The notes below the pieces were generated by a model. The model saw only the letters and a list, made by a program, of their open reading frames with translations. It was not told where the DNA came from and searched no databases. Made by a program: the position numbers and the translations under genes. Source: Roseomonas xinghualingensis (lineage in GTDB: Bacteria > Pseudomonadota > Alphaproteobacteria > Acetobacterales > Acetobacteraceae). Taken from it: DNA of 64,000 nt. Positions 1 to 9,476 of this stretch are shown in pieces. Every line of letters begins with the position of its first letter. Position 1 is the first letter of the stretch. Location of the stretch: contig NZ_JAOXLP010000008.1 of the NCBI RefSeq assembly GCF_025791835.1, forward strand, positions 1-64,000, read 5' to 3'.

Positions 1-65
1 CGCAGCGCCTCCAGCAGCCGCGGCGCCGCCTCCTCGCGCCCCACCACGCCCACAATCCCGCACAT
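1..65 (-). CDS. glmS: Glutamine-fructose-6-phosphate aminotransferase, N-terminal fragment
   Basis: Only the first 21 codons lie in the window; the gene runs off the left edge. The reading begins MCGIVGVVG, the class-II glutamine amidotransferase start in which Cys2, exposed after Met removal, is the nucleophile that releases ammonia from glutamine. GlmS makes glucosamine-6-phosphate, the entry to UDP-GlcNAc for peptidoglycan and lipopolysaccharide. A purine-rich stretch (GGAAGGAGAAG) precedes the ATG. Other class-II amidotransferases such as PurF and AsnB also start MCG, but the IVGVVG continuation fits GlmS best. Confidence 0.85.
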   Translation of the reverse strand, partial: MCGIVGVVGREEAAPRLLEAL

Positions 66-67
66 GG

Positions 68-166
68 CTACTTCTCCTTCCTGCGGGCGGCGCGGAAGGC
101 AGCCGCGCGGCCTTCCCTCTGCTCCTGGCGGGCTTTGATGCTAGAATCGGTAACGGCGAAGGCGCC
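68..166 (-). pseudogene. Possible 3' remnant of glmU just upstream of glmS
   Basis: A short open frame ends two bases before the glmS start. Its last ~25 residues, including ARQEQREGRAAAFRAARRK, resemble the basic tail that follows the left-handed beta-helix of alphaproteobacterial GlmU. Upstream the resemblance fades and no beta-helix hexapeptides are seen. glmU commonly precedes glmS, so this may be the tail left after a rearrangement that placed the glycosyltransferases here. A short unrelated ORF or chance is quite possible. The rest of the 66-290 gap shows no other gene. Confidence 0.3.
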
Positions 167-290
167 ACTGCAGAATGTTGCGAAATCGATAAGAGTTGTG
201 TGGGTGATAATCGGTCTCGTCAGGCTGCGAGGTGCTTCGTAAAAGCCCAATGCTTCAGTCAAGGAACCACTTTTCAGGCTGGTAAGCCGC

Positions 291-1661
291 TCAGCCCGTG
301 GAGGGCTCCGCCGAGCCCGGTTCCAGGGTCACACCCAGCCGGGCATAGACCTCCGCCAGCCTGCGCTCATAGGCGGCCGCGCTGAACAAGGCTGCCTGCT
401 GCCGTCCGGCCAAGGAGAGGTGCTCGCGCAACTCCTCGTCCCCATCCAGCACCCGGATTCCTTCCACCATGGCGCGGATGTCATAGGGATTCACCTTCAC
501 CGCCGCGTCCCCCACAACCTCGGGCAGGGAGGAGGTGTTGGAGGTGAGCACGGGGGTGCCAAGGCTCATCGCCTCCAGCGCTGGCAGGCCAAAGCCCTCG
601 TAGAGGGAGGGGAAGAGAACAGACTTCGCTCCGCGGATCAGCGAGACGAGAAGGCGGAAGGGGGCGTAGTCCAGCAGGATCACCCGCCCGCCATTCTCCT
701 TCCGCAGTCTCACGCCGCCCAGCGGAGGCGGGGACTTCCGGACGTGTTTGGCATCCAGCAGACGAAGTTCCAGATCGGACTTCCATGCCTGCTTGCCCAG
801 GATCACCAGCGGAGTGGTTACGCCGGAGGCGAGATAGGCCTCGATCAGCCGGCCAAGGTTTTTCTTGGGCTCGATCGCGCCGAAGAACAGGTGGTAGCCC
901 TTCCAGCCCATGCCGAAGGCGCCGCGCACCTCGTCCCGCGCCACTGCCTGGGGCTTATTCGCCAGATTCGGCGGGATCTCTACTGACTGGTAGGTATTGG
1001 TGACTTTCTCCGGAGGGGCGCCAAGGAGGGAAATGATGTCCCGGCGGGACGCCTCGCTGACCGTCACGATATGGTCGGCCTGATCCAACAGCATCCGGCA
1101 TAGGCGATAATAGCGGCGCTTCTGATCCAGGGTGGTGAAGGGCAGGCGAAGCGGCACCAGGTCGTGGAAGGTGTAGATGTTACGTGCCCCAGGCATGCGC
1201 AGCGGCAGCGGATAGGTCCAGTGCGCGATGGCGGCCGGGCCGGGCGGCAGCCGCAGCGGCACGATCCTGGAACGGAACTTGAAGCGGTTGTGGGCCCGGG
1301 TGAACACGTCCTCCACGTTCCACAGCCGGTCGAAATGCGGCAGGCGGTTGGCGAAGCCATTGGTCACCACCTGACCCGTGACCGGGATCTCGGCGACACG
1401 CTCCCGGTAGCCAGCGAAGACTGTCTGGCGCAGACGCCTCATGCGGCGGAGGAAGGTGCTGCGTTCGATGGCCGGGTCATCGAAGAAGGCCACCTCTCGC
1501 ATCAGGGGTGACCAGTCGGGGTTCACGTTCCGCCCGTAGAGCACCTCCACGGCCGCCCCTGAGGCGCCAAGCCGATAGGAGAGATTCCTTGCGTAAGTGG
1601 AGACGCCAGTGCCGTGCTCCAGCGCGAGGTTGAAGCCGTCGATCAGGATCCGGGGACGCAT
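291..1661 (-). CDS. GT4 family glycosyltransferase
   Basis: A 456-residue retaining glycosyltransferase of GT-B fold. The N-terminus [19 protein letters not shown] is the usual first strand and glycine loop. A middle [10 protein letters not shown] segment is typical of mannosyltransferase-like WbpZ/MtfB enzymes. The C-terminal nucleotide-sugar site has [19 protein letters not shown], the conserved E-x7-E motif. The open frame continues upstream, but that part is antisense to the neighbouring gene, so the ATG at 1661 is chosen. It diverges from the TPR-glycosyltransferase at 1815, sharing a ~150-bp promoter region. A role in surface polysaccharide assembly is inferred; donor and acceptor are unknown. 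Confidence 0.85.
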   Translation of the reverse strand: MRPRILIDGFNLALEHGTGVSTYARNLSYRLGASGAAVEVLYGRNVNPDWSPLMREVAFFDDPAIERSTFLRRMRRLRQTVFAGYRERVAEIPVTGQVVTNGFANRLPHFDRLWNVEDVFTRAHNRFKFRSRIVPLRLPPGPAAIAHWTYPLPLRMPGARNIYTFHDLVPLRLPFTTLDQKRRYYRLCRMLLDQADHIVTVSEASRRDIISLLGAPPEKVTNTYQSVEIPPNLANKPQAVARDEVRGAFGMGWKGYHLFFGAIEPKKNLGRLIEAYLASGVTTPLVILGKQAWKSDLELRLLDAKHVRKSPPPLGGVRLRKENGGRVILLDYAPFRLLVSLIRGAKSVLFPSLYEGFGLPALEAMSLGTPVLTSNTSSLPEVVGDAAVKVNPYDIRAMVEGIRVLDGDEELREHLSLAGRQQAALFSAAAYERRLAEVYARLGVTLEPGSAEPSTG

Positions 1662-1814
1662 CCGGCCTGCTATAAACCAGGATTGCACCAAGCCGAAGCG
1701 GGGGGGGCGTAGCTGCTGTGGCGGGTCTTGCCGGCTGGCCTCGCCCGGCGTGTCGCGGCATGGTCCGGCGGGCAGCAAGGGGGACCGGCATTGCAGGATG
1801 AGCGCTGGGCGGGA

Positions 1815-4037
1815 ATGGATAGGGCCGAGCCAGGCCTGCTGCTGGCCGATGCCGATGCCGCCCGCGATGCCAGGCGCTGGGCCGAGGCTGCCGGGGCCTA
1901 TGCCGCCTATCTGCGCCTGCGTCCGGATGACCGCGGCGCCATCGTCCAGCACGGCCATTGCCTGAAGGAGGCCGGCGATCCCGGTGCTGCCCTCGCCCTC
2001 TATCGCCGCGCCGAGGCGATGGATGCGGAGGATCCGGACATCCACCTCCAGATCGGCCATGCGCTGAAGCTGCTGGGCCGGCTGGGGGCGGCGGCGGAGG
2101 CCTATGGCCAGGCGGTCGTACTGGATCCCACGGGGGCGGCTGCCTGGTGGGAGTGGCGCGGGCTGATGGCGCATCAGCCACCTCCCCTGGCGAAGGAGGT
2201 GGTGCTGGACCTGTCCGACCTCGTCGCCTGGTTCGGCCATCGCCGGGCACCGAGCGGCATTCAACGGGTCCAGATGGAGATCGCCGCGGCGGCCGGGGAT
2301 GCCGCCGGATTTTGCGCCATGCATCCGGAGGAAGGGGAGTGGCGCTGGCTGCCGGCGCCCCTCTTCCGCCGCCTGCGGCATCTGGCCGGCAGCGGGGCCG
2401 ATGCCGATGAGCCGGTATGGCGCGAGACGCTGGCGGCGCTGGAGGAATGGCGCCGCAGGGGTACTGTCCTGCGCCCTGTCGCGGGCATGACCCTGGTGAC
2501 GCTGGGCAGCGCCTGGTGGCTGCCTCATTACCTGACGGCCCTGCGTGCCGCCCGGGCAGCTGGGGTGCGATATGTGCCGCTGCTGCATGACTGCGGGCCC
2601 CTCATCCTGCCGGAGATGGAAGGGATGGAGGTGCGTGCGGAGTTCGGGCGCTGGTTTTCCGCCCTGCCGGTGCTTGCGGATGGGGTGATCGCCGTCTCCC
2701 AGGCCACGGCCACCGAATACCGGCGGCTGATGGCTCGACACATGCCCGACTGGTCCGCCCCACCCGTGCGGGTGGTGACACCGGATGGCCGCGCCTGGCA
2801 GCCGGAAGGGGAGGAGGAGGATCAGGAAGCCTCCGCCCCTGCACCCTGGACGGCGCCGCGAGCGCCCCTCGGTCTCGGCGCGCTGGCCCGGCTGCGTGCC
2901 CCGGCCGCGCCACGAGGTGCACCACGAGGCGCGCTGTCGGGCCGGGCGCATCCGGATCTGCCGGAGGGGCCCTACGTCCTGCTCGTCTCCAGCCTGGAGC
3001 CGCGCAAGAATCACACTCTCGCCCTGGTCGCCTGGCGGATGCTGCTGGATCGGCGAGGGGTGGCGGACACGCCGCGCTTGGTCTTCGCTGGCCGCCGTGT
3101 GCCTGAAGACGAGGCGGTGATGGCGATGCTGGCGAAGGACCCGGCCTTGGCCGCGCATGTCACCTTGCTGCACGAGCTGGATGATGCGGCGCTCGCCCGC
3201 CTGTACCGCTTCAGCCTCTTCACCCTCTATCCAAGCCGGCATGAGGGATGGGGGTTGCCCGTCTCGGAATCCCTGCTGCACGGGCGGGTGCCCCTGGTCT
3301 CGGAGATCCCGGCGCTGCTGGAGAGTGGGCGCAACGGTGCTGTCTTCTTCACCCCCAACAGCGCGGAGGATCTGGCCACCGCGGCAGAAGGGCTGATCGC
3401 CGATCCAGAGCGGCTGGCCGCGATTGCAGCGCGCATCCCCCGCCACGGCGGGCTGCGCCCCTGGGCAGAGGTGGCGGAGGCTCTCCTGGCCGCCGCCACT
3501 CACTTGGCGGGGCTGGAGCGCGACCCATCGCCGCCGCTTCCGCTCTGCCAGGCGATCTGGCTGGGTCATGGCGGCCTAGCTGGGCCTCATGCGGGGGTTA
3601 CGCGGGCTGAATCGGTGCTGCATGGCGGGGGATGGCACCCCATGGCTCCATGGGGTGCATGGACAAAGCCAGGACGGGCCACGATCCGGCTGCCCGCCAC
3701 CTTCGATAGCCCGGCTCGCGTGGCTGTCTCATTCCGTCCACCACCGGGCGCGCAAGGGACGGTGCGGCTGACCCTCACCCGGGTGGGGACCGCGCCGGCC
3801 ATGTTCGAGGGCCGGGCCGAAGCGGTGGGCGAGGTGGCGCTGGAGGTTGGCGCCGGAGCGCCGGAGTTGGAGTTGGTGCTGGAGAGCATCCCCGGCACGC
3901 CGCTGCGCGAGGCCGATGGTAAAAGCCTTGAGGTTGGAGTGGGGGTCGTGTCGGTGGCCCTGATGCGTGGCGAAGTACCCGCGGACCGCATTGTTTATCT
4001 CGAGAACCGCATCCTCGTACCGGCTCATCCCGCCTGA
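1815..4037 (+). CDS. TPR-glycosyltransferase (GT4) fusion protein
   Basis: A 740-residue protein. Residues ~5-110 form two to three TPR-like helical repeats (YRRAEAMDAEDPDIHLQIGH). A GT4 domain follows from ~135, with VSSLEPRKNH and the E-x7-E site HEGWGLPVSESLLHG. A Pro/Ala/Glu-rich linker interrupts the GT domain near residues 325-380. The last ~120 residues form a beta-rich tail I do not recognise. A TTG 87 bp upstream is in frame, but the ATG at 1815 is preferred because the TPR starts just after it. The TPR may recruit a polysaccharide assembly partner; the sugar is unknown. Confidence 0.8.
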   Translation: MDRAEPGLLLADADAARDARRWAEAAGAYAAYLRLRPDDRGAIVQHGHCLKEAGDPGAALALYRRAEAMDAEDPDIHLQIGHALKLLGRLGAAAEAYGQAVVLDPTGAAAWWEWRGLMAHQPPPLAKEVVLDLSDLVAWFGHRRAPSGIQRVQMEIAAAAGDAAGFCAMHPEEGEWRWLPAPLFRRLRHLAGSGADADEPVWRETLAALEEWRRRGTVLRPVAGMTLVTLGSAWWLPHYLTALRAARAAGVRYVPLLHDCGPLILPEMEGMEVRAEFGRWFSALPVLADGVIAVSQATATEYRRLMARHMPDWSAPPVRVVTPDGRAWQPEGEEEDQEASAPAPWTAPRAPLGLGALARLRAPAAPRGAPRGALSGRAHPDLPEGPYVLLVSSLEPRKNHTLALVAWRMLLDRRGVADTPRLVFAGRRVPEDEAVMAMLAKDPALAAHVTLLHELDDAALARLYRFSLFTLYPSRHEGWGLPVSESLLHGRVPLVSEIPALLESGRNGAVFFTPNSAEDLATAAEGLIADPERLAAIAARIPRHGGLRPWAEVAEALLAAATHLAGLERDPSPPLPLCQAIWLGHGGLAGPHAGVTRAESVLHGGGWHPMAPWGAWTKPGRATIRLPATFDSPARVAVSFRPPPGAQGTVRLTLTRVGTAPAMFEGRAEAVGEVALEVGAGAPELELVLESIPGTPLREADGKSLEVGVGVVSVALMRGEVPADRIVYLENRILVPAHPA

Positions 4038-4057
4038 CGCTGCGCCTGTTTCCGGGC

Positions 4058-4081
4058 CCGCTGCGGGATCACGGGCAGCGG
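4058..4081 (+). terminator. Hairpin after the TPR-glycosyltransferase gene
   Basis: Inverted repeat CCGCTGC / GCAGCGG (7 bp) with a 10-base loop, 20 bases after the stop at 4037. There is no T-tract, so termination is only suggested. The rest of the 4038-4224 gap shows no gene and presumably holds the promoter of the catabolic cluster. Confidence 0.4.
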
Positions 4082-4224
4082 AGCGGCGCTATTTCTGTAT
4101 TGGGAATGCCATTCATCACATTGAATGAGTGAAGGAAGCTGTCTAGCCTCCCTCCGAAGGCACGAAGCCAGGGCGAGGGAGGTGGGCGGAGGGAAGCGCG
4201 TCGCGCTGGCTGCCCAGGACAGGA

Positions 4225-6363
4225 ATGGACGCATTGCCGCATACAGAATCTGGCTTCGACCTGCCCCTGGATGCGCTCTCGGCGCTGCTGACGCCCCGTT
4301 CCGTGGCGGTGGTCGGCGCGTCGGGCGATCCCACGCGGATCGGTGGCCGCCCTATCGCCGCCATGCTGGAACAGGGCTTCACGGGTTCGATCCTGCCGGT
4401 GAACCCGAAGCATGGCACGGTGCAGGGCCTGCCCGCCTATGCCTCCATCGCGGCCCTGCCGGTGGTGCCGGATGCCGCCATCATCGCCGTACCCGCGAGC
4501 GCGGCCGAGGCGGCGGTGACGGAACTGGGCGAGAAGGGCACCAAGGCCGCCATCATGTTCAGTGCCGGCTTCGCCGAACTGGGCGAGGAAGGCGCCGCCG
4601 CGCAGGCGCGGTTGCTGGCAGCGGCGCGACGCTACGGGATGCGGCTGCTGGGGCCGAACAGCCTGGGCCTCTTCAACACCGCCATCGGCTTCTACGGCAC
4701 TTTCAGCACAGCGCTGGAGCGGGGCTATCCCATCGCCGGGCCGATCGGCATCGCCAGCCAGTCCGGCGCTTATGGCATGCATCTGTTCAGCATGGCGCGC
4801 GACTATGGGATGGGCATCTCCTGCAGTGTCACCACCGGCAATGAGGCGGATCTCAATGTCGGTGACCTGATCGGCTGGATGGCGCAGGACCCGAACACGG
4901 AGGTGATTGCCGCCTATTCGGAAGGCATTCGGGATGCGGGCAGCTTCCTGGCGGCGCTGGACCTGGCGCGGCGCAACCGCAAGCCGGTGGTGATGATGAA
5001 GGTGGGGCGCAGTGATGTGGGCAGTGCCGCGGCGCGGTCCCACACCGCCTCCATCGCCGGCGACGATGCAGTGACAGACGCAGTGCTTTCCGAATACGGC
5101 GTGGTGCGCGCCCGAACGACCGAGGAACTGCTCGATATCGCGCGGCTGGCGACGCGGCGCATCTTCCCCGTGCGCAACACGCTGGGCGTGCTGACGGTCA
5201 GCGGTGGTGCGGGCGTGCTGATCTCCGATGCCGCCGAGGCCGCTGGCTTGCCCATGCCGCCCATGCCGGAGGCGACGCAGCAGGCGCTGCGCACGGCCCT
5301 GCCTTTCTGCGCGCCGCAGAACCCGGTGGATTGCACCGCGCAGGTGCTGAATGACCTGTCGCTTGTCGGCCCCTTTGCCGATGCGTTGGTGAAGGATGGC
5401 GGCTACGGTTCCATCCTCTGCTTCTTCACCCATGCTGGCGGCGCACCCTCCATCACGCCGCGCTTGCGGCAGGAATTGCGCAAGGCGCGGGAGGCTTACC
5501 CGGACCGGCTCTTCGTCCTTTCAGTCCTGGCCGACCCGCCGCAGATCCGCGAGTTCGAGGAGGACGGCTTCGCGGTGTTCGAAGACCCCTCGCGCGCCGT
5601 GGCCGCGATCCATGCCATGGGCCGGTTCGGCGATGCCTTCGCCGCCGCGCCGCCCGCCGCCCCGCCCATACTGCCACCGGTGACGCTGCCCGCGCAGACG
5701 CCGAGCGAGGCGGAGGCCAAGCGCATCCTGGCCGAGGTTGGCATTGAGGCCGCGCCGGAACGCGCCTGCCGCACGGCGAATGAGGCCATGGCGGCGGCCG
5801 AGGCGCTGGGCTTCCCCGTGGTGCTGAAGATCCTTTCGCCCGATATCCTGCATAAGTCCGAAATCGGCGGCGTGCTGCTGAATGTCGCCGATGTGGTGAC
5901 GGTGCGGGAAGGCTTCGCGCTGTTGATGGAGCGCGCATCCAGGGCCGCCCCCCAGGCGCGCATCGAGGGCGTGCTGGTGGCGAAGCAGCTTTCCGGCGGC
6001 GTGGAATGCATTCTGGGCGTGCACCGGGACCCGGTCTTTGGTGCGGTCGCCATGTTCGGCCTGGGCGGCATCTTCGTGGAGGTGCTGAAGGACGTGTCCT
6101 TCCGCCGCTGCCCCTTTGGGGAGGATGAGGCAGAGGCGATGATCCGCTCCATCCGTGGCGCGCCGCTGCTGCAGGGTGCGCGCGGCAGGCCGCCCGCCGA
6201 TATCAGGGCGCTGGCCCGCATGCTCTCCCGCCTCTCGGTCTTCGCGCATCAGGCGGGGCCGAGGCTAGCGGGCATAGACCTCAATCCGGTCTTCGCCATG
6301 CCGGAAGGGCAGGGTGCCTTCGCGGCGGATGCGGTGATCGATATCGCGGAGGGTGCGGCGTGA
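4225..6363 (+). CDS. ADP-forming acyl-CoA synthetase (CoA-binding plus ATP-grasp)
   Basis: A 712-residue fused alpha-beta NDP-forming acyl-CoA synthetase. Residues ~20-140 are a CoA-binding Rossmann domain (SVAVVGASGDPTRIGG). Two succinyl-CoA-synthetase-like domains follow, with the phospho-acceptor His273 in RSHTASIAG. The C-terminal third is an ATP-grasp module (VVLKILSPDILHKSEIGGV). It would activate a carboxylic acid to its CoA thioester with ATP and is the expected first step of the cluster. AGGACAGGA precedes the ATG. It overlaps the next gene by 4 bp (GTGA), so the first four genes are probably translationally coupled. The substrate is not evident. Confidence 0.9.
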   Translation: MDALPHTESGFDLPLDALSALLTPRSVAVVGASGDPTRIGGRPIAAMLEQGFTGSILPVNPKHGTVQGLPAYASIAALPVVPDAAIIAVPASAAEAAVTELGEKGTKAAIMFSAGFAELGEEGAAAQARLLAAARRYGMRLLGPNSLGLFNTAIGFYGTFSTALERGYPIAGPIGIASQSGAYGMHLFSMARDYGMGISCSVTTGNEADLNVGDLIGWMAQDPNTEVIAAYSEGIRDAGSFLAALDLARRNRKPVVMMKVGRSDVGSAAARSHTASIAGDDAVTDAVLSEYGVVRARTTEELLDIARLATRRIFPVRNTLGVLTVSGGAGVLISDAAEAAGLPMPPMPEATQQALRTALPFCAPQNPVDCTAQVLNDLSLVGPFADALVKDGGYGSILCFFTHAGGAPSITPRLRQELRKAREAYPDRLFVLSVLADPPQIREFEEDGFAVFEDPSRAVAAIHAMGRFGDAFAAAPPAAPPILPPVTLPAQTPSEAEAKRILAEVGIEAAPERACRTANEAMAAAEALGFPVVLKILSPDILHKSEIGGVLLNVADVVTVREGFALLMERASRAAPQARIEGVLVAKQLSGGVECILGVHRDPVFGAVAMFGLGGIFVEVLKDVSFRRCPFGEDEAEAMIRSIRGAPLLQGARGRPPADIRALARMLSRLSVFAHQAGPRLAGIDLNPVFAMPEGQGAFAADAVIDIAEGAA

Positions 6364-7205
6364 TCGAATACGAGAAACTGCTCAACTTCCCTATCCCGGA
6401 GGTGCGCCAGCGCGTCACCCCGCGTGACGCGGTGTTCTACGCCCTCTCGGTCGGGCTTGGGCAGGACCCGATGGACAAGCGGCAACTCGATTTCGTGGAC
6501 GCGCATCGCAAGCTGCGCGTCATGCCCTCCATGGCCGTTGTGCTGGCGCATCCCGGCTTCTGGCTCCGCAATCCGGAGACGGGGGTGGATGACGTGAAGG
6601 TGGTGCATGGCGAGCAGACCATCACCCTGCACCGCCCCTTGCCCGTGGAGGGCGAGCTGATCGGCCGCACCCGCGTCACCGGCCTGGTGGACAAGGGCGA
6701 GGGCAAGGGCGCGCTGATGTATTCCGAGAAGGAAATCCGGGATGCCAGCGGCACGCTGCTGGCGGTGACCGGCAGCACCACCTTTCTGCGCGGCGATGGC
6801 GGCTTCGGAGGCCCCCCCGGTCCGGTGAAGCCGGTGAACCCCATTCCGGAAACCCCTCCCGATATCACGGTGGACCTGCCGACCCGCACCGAGCAGGCGC
6901 TCTATTACCGGCTGAACGGAGATGACAATCCGCTGCATTCCGATCCGGACGTCGCTGCCAAGGCAGGCTTCCCGCGCCCGATCCTGCACGGGCTCTGCAC
7001 GCTGGGCGTGGTGACCCATGCGCTGCTGCGCGAGCTTGGAAATTACGAGACGGAGTCGATGAAAAGCCTGTCCCTGCGCTTCTCCTCCCCGGTTTACCCG
7101 GGCGAGACCATCCGCACCGAAATCTGGCGCGGCGGCGCCTTCCGGGCCCGCGTTGTCGAGCGCGATGTGGTGGTGGTGAACAACGGCGCGGTGGTCTTCG
7201 CATGA
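6360..7205 (+). CDS. MaoC-type enoyl-CoA hydratase
   Basis: A 281-residue double hotdog protein of the hydratase-2 (MFE-2/MaoC) family, which adds water to trans-2-enoyl-CoA to give (R)-3-hydroxyacyl-CoA. The C-terminal half carries the active-site block YRLNGDDNPLHSDP, with Asn186, Asp188 and His193 in the usual order. The N-terminal hotdog lacks this block and probably only shapes the acyl pocket. The GTG start overlaps the preceding stop by 4 bp, and its own end overlaps the next ATG by 4 bp. It supplies the hydration step of the beta-oxidation cycle encoded here. Confidence 0.9.
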   Translation: MIEYEKLLNFPIPEVRQRVTPRDAVFYALSVGLGQDPMDKRQLDFVDAHRKLRVMPSMAVVLAHPGFWLRNPETGVDDVKVVHGEQTITLHRPLPVEGELIGRTRVTGLVDKGEGKGALMYSEKEIRDASGTLLAVTGSTTFLRGDGGFGGPPGPVKPVNPIPETPPDITVDLPTRTEQALYYRLNGDDNPLHSDPDVAAKAGFPRPILHGLCTLGVVTHALLRELGNYETESMKSLSLRFSSPVYPGETIRTEIWRGGAFRARVVERDVVVVNNGAVVFA

Positions 7206-8281
7206 GCGCCGCGTTGGAACAGGCGGCCGAGGAGCGCGCCGAATCTATCCGCATGATCCGTGACAGCGCGGCGGGCATCGCGCCGCGCGCCGGGGACCGC
7301 AAGCGCATCCGCGCGCTGCGCTTCCAGGAGCCAGGCTTCGATCCCGCCGTGCTGCGCCAGATGGGCGAACAGGGCTGGATCGGCCTGCGCGTGCCGGAGG
7401 AGAAGGGCGGCGCGGGCCTGGGAATGAGCGAGTTCTGCGCCGTGGCCGAGGAACTGGGCGCGGCCCTGGCGCCGGAACCGCTGGTTCCGGCGGCACTCTC
7501 TGCGTCTCTGCTGGCAGCGGCCGGTGCGGAGGAACCCCTGGCCGGGCTGCTGTCCGGCGAAAAGCTGATGTTGACCGCTTGGCAGGAGGTGCCCGCCACG
7601 CTGGAGGCGCCGGGCGATCCGGATGCACCGCGCCTCTTCATCCCCGCCGCTGGTGGCGCCGATGCCTTCCTCGTGCCGGTGCGGCAGGACGGAAAGCTGG
7701 CGCTTCGGATGCAGCACCGCGAGGGCGCCGACCTCGCACTCGACAAAACCCAGGATGGCGGTTTCTACGGCACGCTGCGTCCTGCGGGCGGCAAGGTGGT
7801 GGCGGCCGATATCGGCGATGCGCTGGGCACAGCCCTGGATGAGGCCACGCTGGGCACCGCGGCCTATCTGCTCGGTGTGATGGACCAGGCCTTCGCCATG
7901 ACGCTGGATTACCTCCGCACGCGGCAGCAGTTCGGCAAGCCAATCGGCAGCTTCCAGGCCCTGCAGCACCGCGCGGCCGATCTGAAGATCCAGATCGCGC
8001 TGACCCGCGCCAGCGTGGACTCCGCCGCGGCCCTGCTGGACCGCGCGGAGGCACTGCGCTCGGCACGCCGTGCCGCTGTTTCCCGCGCCAAGGCACGTGC
8101 CTCGGATGCCGCCATGCTGGTGACCAAGCAGGCGATCCAGTTGCATGGCGGCATCGGCTACACTGACGAGGCCGATATCGGCCTCTATCTCCGCAAGGTG
8201 ATGGTGCTGGCGAACCAGTTCGGTCCCGCCGCGCTGCATCGTCGCCGCTTCGCCGCAGAGGCACGGGAGGACGAGCTGTGA
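7202..8281 (+). CDS. Acyl-CoA dehydrogenase, subunit-like
   Basis: A 359-residue acyl-CoA dehydrogenase-fold protein. The C-terminal part has the FAD-contact segment RTRQQFGKPIGSFQALQHR and the helix QLHGGIGYTDE. The middle beta-domain is poorly conserved and the typical catalytic Glu block near the C-terminus is not obvious. It sits directly before a second dehydrogenase gene (4-bp overlap). Adjacent unequal pairs of this kind are known to form alpha2beta2 dehydrogenases in steroid side-chain catabolism (the FadE26-27 type). I infer a heteromeric partner role, but an independent enzyme is possible. Confidence 0.85.
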   Translation: MSAALEQAAEERAESIRMIRDSAAGIAPRAGDRKRIRALRFQEPGFDPAVLRQMGEQGWIGLRVPEEKGGAGLGMSEFCAVAEELGAALAPEPLVPAALSASLLAAAGAEEPLAGLLSGEKLMLTAWQEVPATLEAPGDPDAPRLFIPAAGGADAFLVPVRQDGKLALRMQHREGADLALDKTQDGGFYGTLRPAGGKVVAADIGDALGTALDEATLGTAAYLLGVMDQAFAMTLDYLRTRQQFGKPIGSFQALQHRAADLKIQIALTRASVDSAAALLDRAEALRSARRAAVSRAKARASDAAMLVTKQAIQLHGGIGYTDEADIGLYLRKVMVLANQFGPAALHRRRFAAEAREDEL

Positions 8282-9423
8282 CCGACCTGAATGCCCTCAC
8301 CGATGAGGAATTCCGCGCCGAGGTGCGCCGCTTCGTCGAGAGCGAGTATCCGGCCGAGTTGCGCAATCCGCAGCACCGCCTGCACTGGGAGCAGGGCAGG
8401 GAATGGTTCGCCAGGCTGAAGGCCAAGGGCTGGGTGGCACCGGGCTGGCCGCGTGAATATGGCGGAATGGGCCTCAGCGCCTCCAAGCAGATCATCCTGA
8501 TCGAGGAATATGAGCGCTACGGCGTGGCGCGCCTGCCCGACCATGGCGTGATCATGCTCGGCCCGCTGCTGATCCGCTTCGGTACCGAGGCGCAGCGCCA
8601 GCGTTTCCTGCCGCGCATCCTGGCGGGCGAGGACATCTGGTGCCAGGGCTATTCGGAACCCGGCGCCGGTTCGGATCTCGCCTCGCTGCGTACCGAGGCG
8701 GTGCTGGACGGTGACCATTACGTGGTGAACGGCCAGAAGATCTGGACCACCCTGGCAACCGATGCCAACTGGATCTTCTGCCTCGTCCGCACCGACAAGG
8801 GCGCGAAGAAGCAGGAAGGCATCAGCTTCCTGCTGATCGACATGAAGAGCCCGGGCGTGACGGTGCGCCCGATTATCAACCTCGCCCTGCATGACGAGTT
8901 CTGCGAGGTCTTCTTCGACAACGTCCGTGTTCCACGTGAAAACCTAGTCGGCGAGCCCAATAAGGGCTGGAGCATGGCCAAGGCGCTGCTGGGCTTCGAG
9001 CGCATCTTCCTCGGCTCCCCGCGCCAGTCCGGCTATGCGCTGGCGCGGTTGAAGCTGCTGGCCGAGCGCATGGGAGTTTTCGACGAGCCGGAGTTCCAGG
9101 ACCGCTACACGCGGCTGCGGCTTGATCTGGAGGATCACAAGGCGCTGTACGAAACCTTCGTCGCCGTCCTGCGACGAGGAGAGTCGCTGGGCCCTGATGT
9201 TTCCATGCTGAAGCTGCACCAGGCCGAGCTGTTCCAGCGCATCACGGAGCTGATGCTGGAGATCGCGGGCGAGAATGCCGGGATGCTGGAGCCACTGGGC
9301 GGTAACCGGGACCTGCATCCCTCCGGCCAGTTCATCGAAGCCCGGCCCACCACGATCTATGGCGGAAGTTCCGAGATCCAGCGAGGCATCCTCGCGAAGA
9401 ACGTATTGGAGCTGCCTGGCTGA
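8278..9423 (+). CDS. Acyl-CoA dehydrogenase
   Basis: A 381-residue FAD-dependent acyl-CoA dehydrogenase that introduces a 2,3-double bond into an acyl-CoA. It has the flavin-binding loop CQGYSEPGAGSDLASL, the beta-domain entry VVNGQKIWTT and the C-terminal motif YGGSSEIQRGILAKN. The Glu of the common YEGT motif is Gly here, as in enzymes whose base lies elsewhere in the fold (isovaleryl-CoA dehydrogenase-like placement). The GTG start overlaps the stop of the previous gene. Together the pair covers the oxidation step of the cluster. Confidence 0.9.
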   Translation: MTDLNALTDEEFRAEVRRFVESEYPAELRNPQHRLHWEQGREWFARLKAKGWVAPGWPREYGGMGLSASKQIILIEEYERYGVARLPDHGVIMLGPLLIRFGTEAQRQRFLPRILAGEDIWCQGYSEPGAGSDLASLRTEAVLDGDHYVVNGQKIWTTLATDANWIFCLVRTDKGAKKQEGISFLLIDMKSPGVTVRPIINLALHDEFCEVFFDNVRVPRENLVGEPNKGWSMAKALLGFERIFLGSPRQSGYALARLKLLAERMGVFDEPEFQDRYTRLRLDLEDHKALYETFVAVLRRGESLGPDVSMLKLHQAELFQRITELMLEIAGENAGMLEPLGGNRDLHPSGQFIEARPTTIYGGSSEIQRGILAKNVLELPG

Positions 9424-9435
9424 ACGACACAGGAA

Positions 9436-9457
9436 AGCGGCCGTGAAAAAGGCCGCT
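9436..9457 (+). terminator. Intercistronic hairpin before the Bug receptor gene
   Basis: AGCGGCC / GGCCGCT (7-bp stem) with an 8-base A-rich loop, between the dehydrogenase stop and the strong GGGAGGG ribosome-binding site of the receptor gene. It could attenuate readthrough or protect a processed mRNA end; there is no T-tract. Confidence 0.35.
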
Positions 9458-9476
9458 CCGCAGGGAGGGAAACAAG

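Noticed and set aside
291..3569. A 1092-residue minus-strand open frame
   Set aside because: Only the part from 1661 down encodes a glycosyltransferase; the rest is antisense to the TPR-glycosyltransferase gene and is Arg/Pro/Gln-rich as GC-rich shadow frames are.
4069..5433. A 454-residue minus-strand open frame
   Set aside because: Antisense to the acyl-CoA synthetase, His/Arg/Gln-rich, no recognisable domain.
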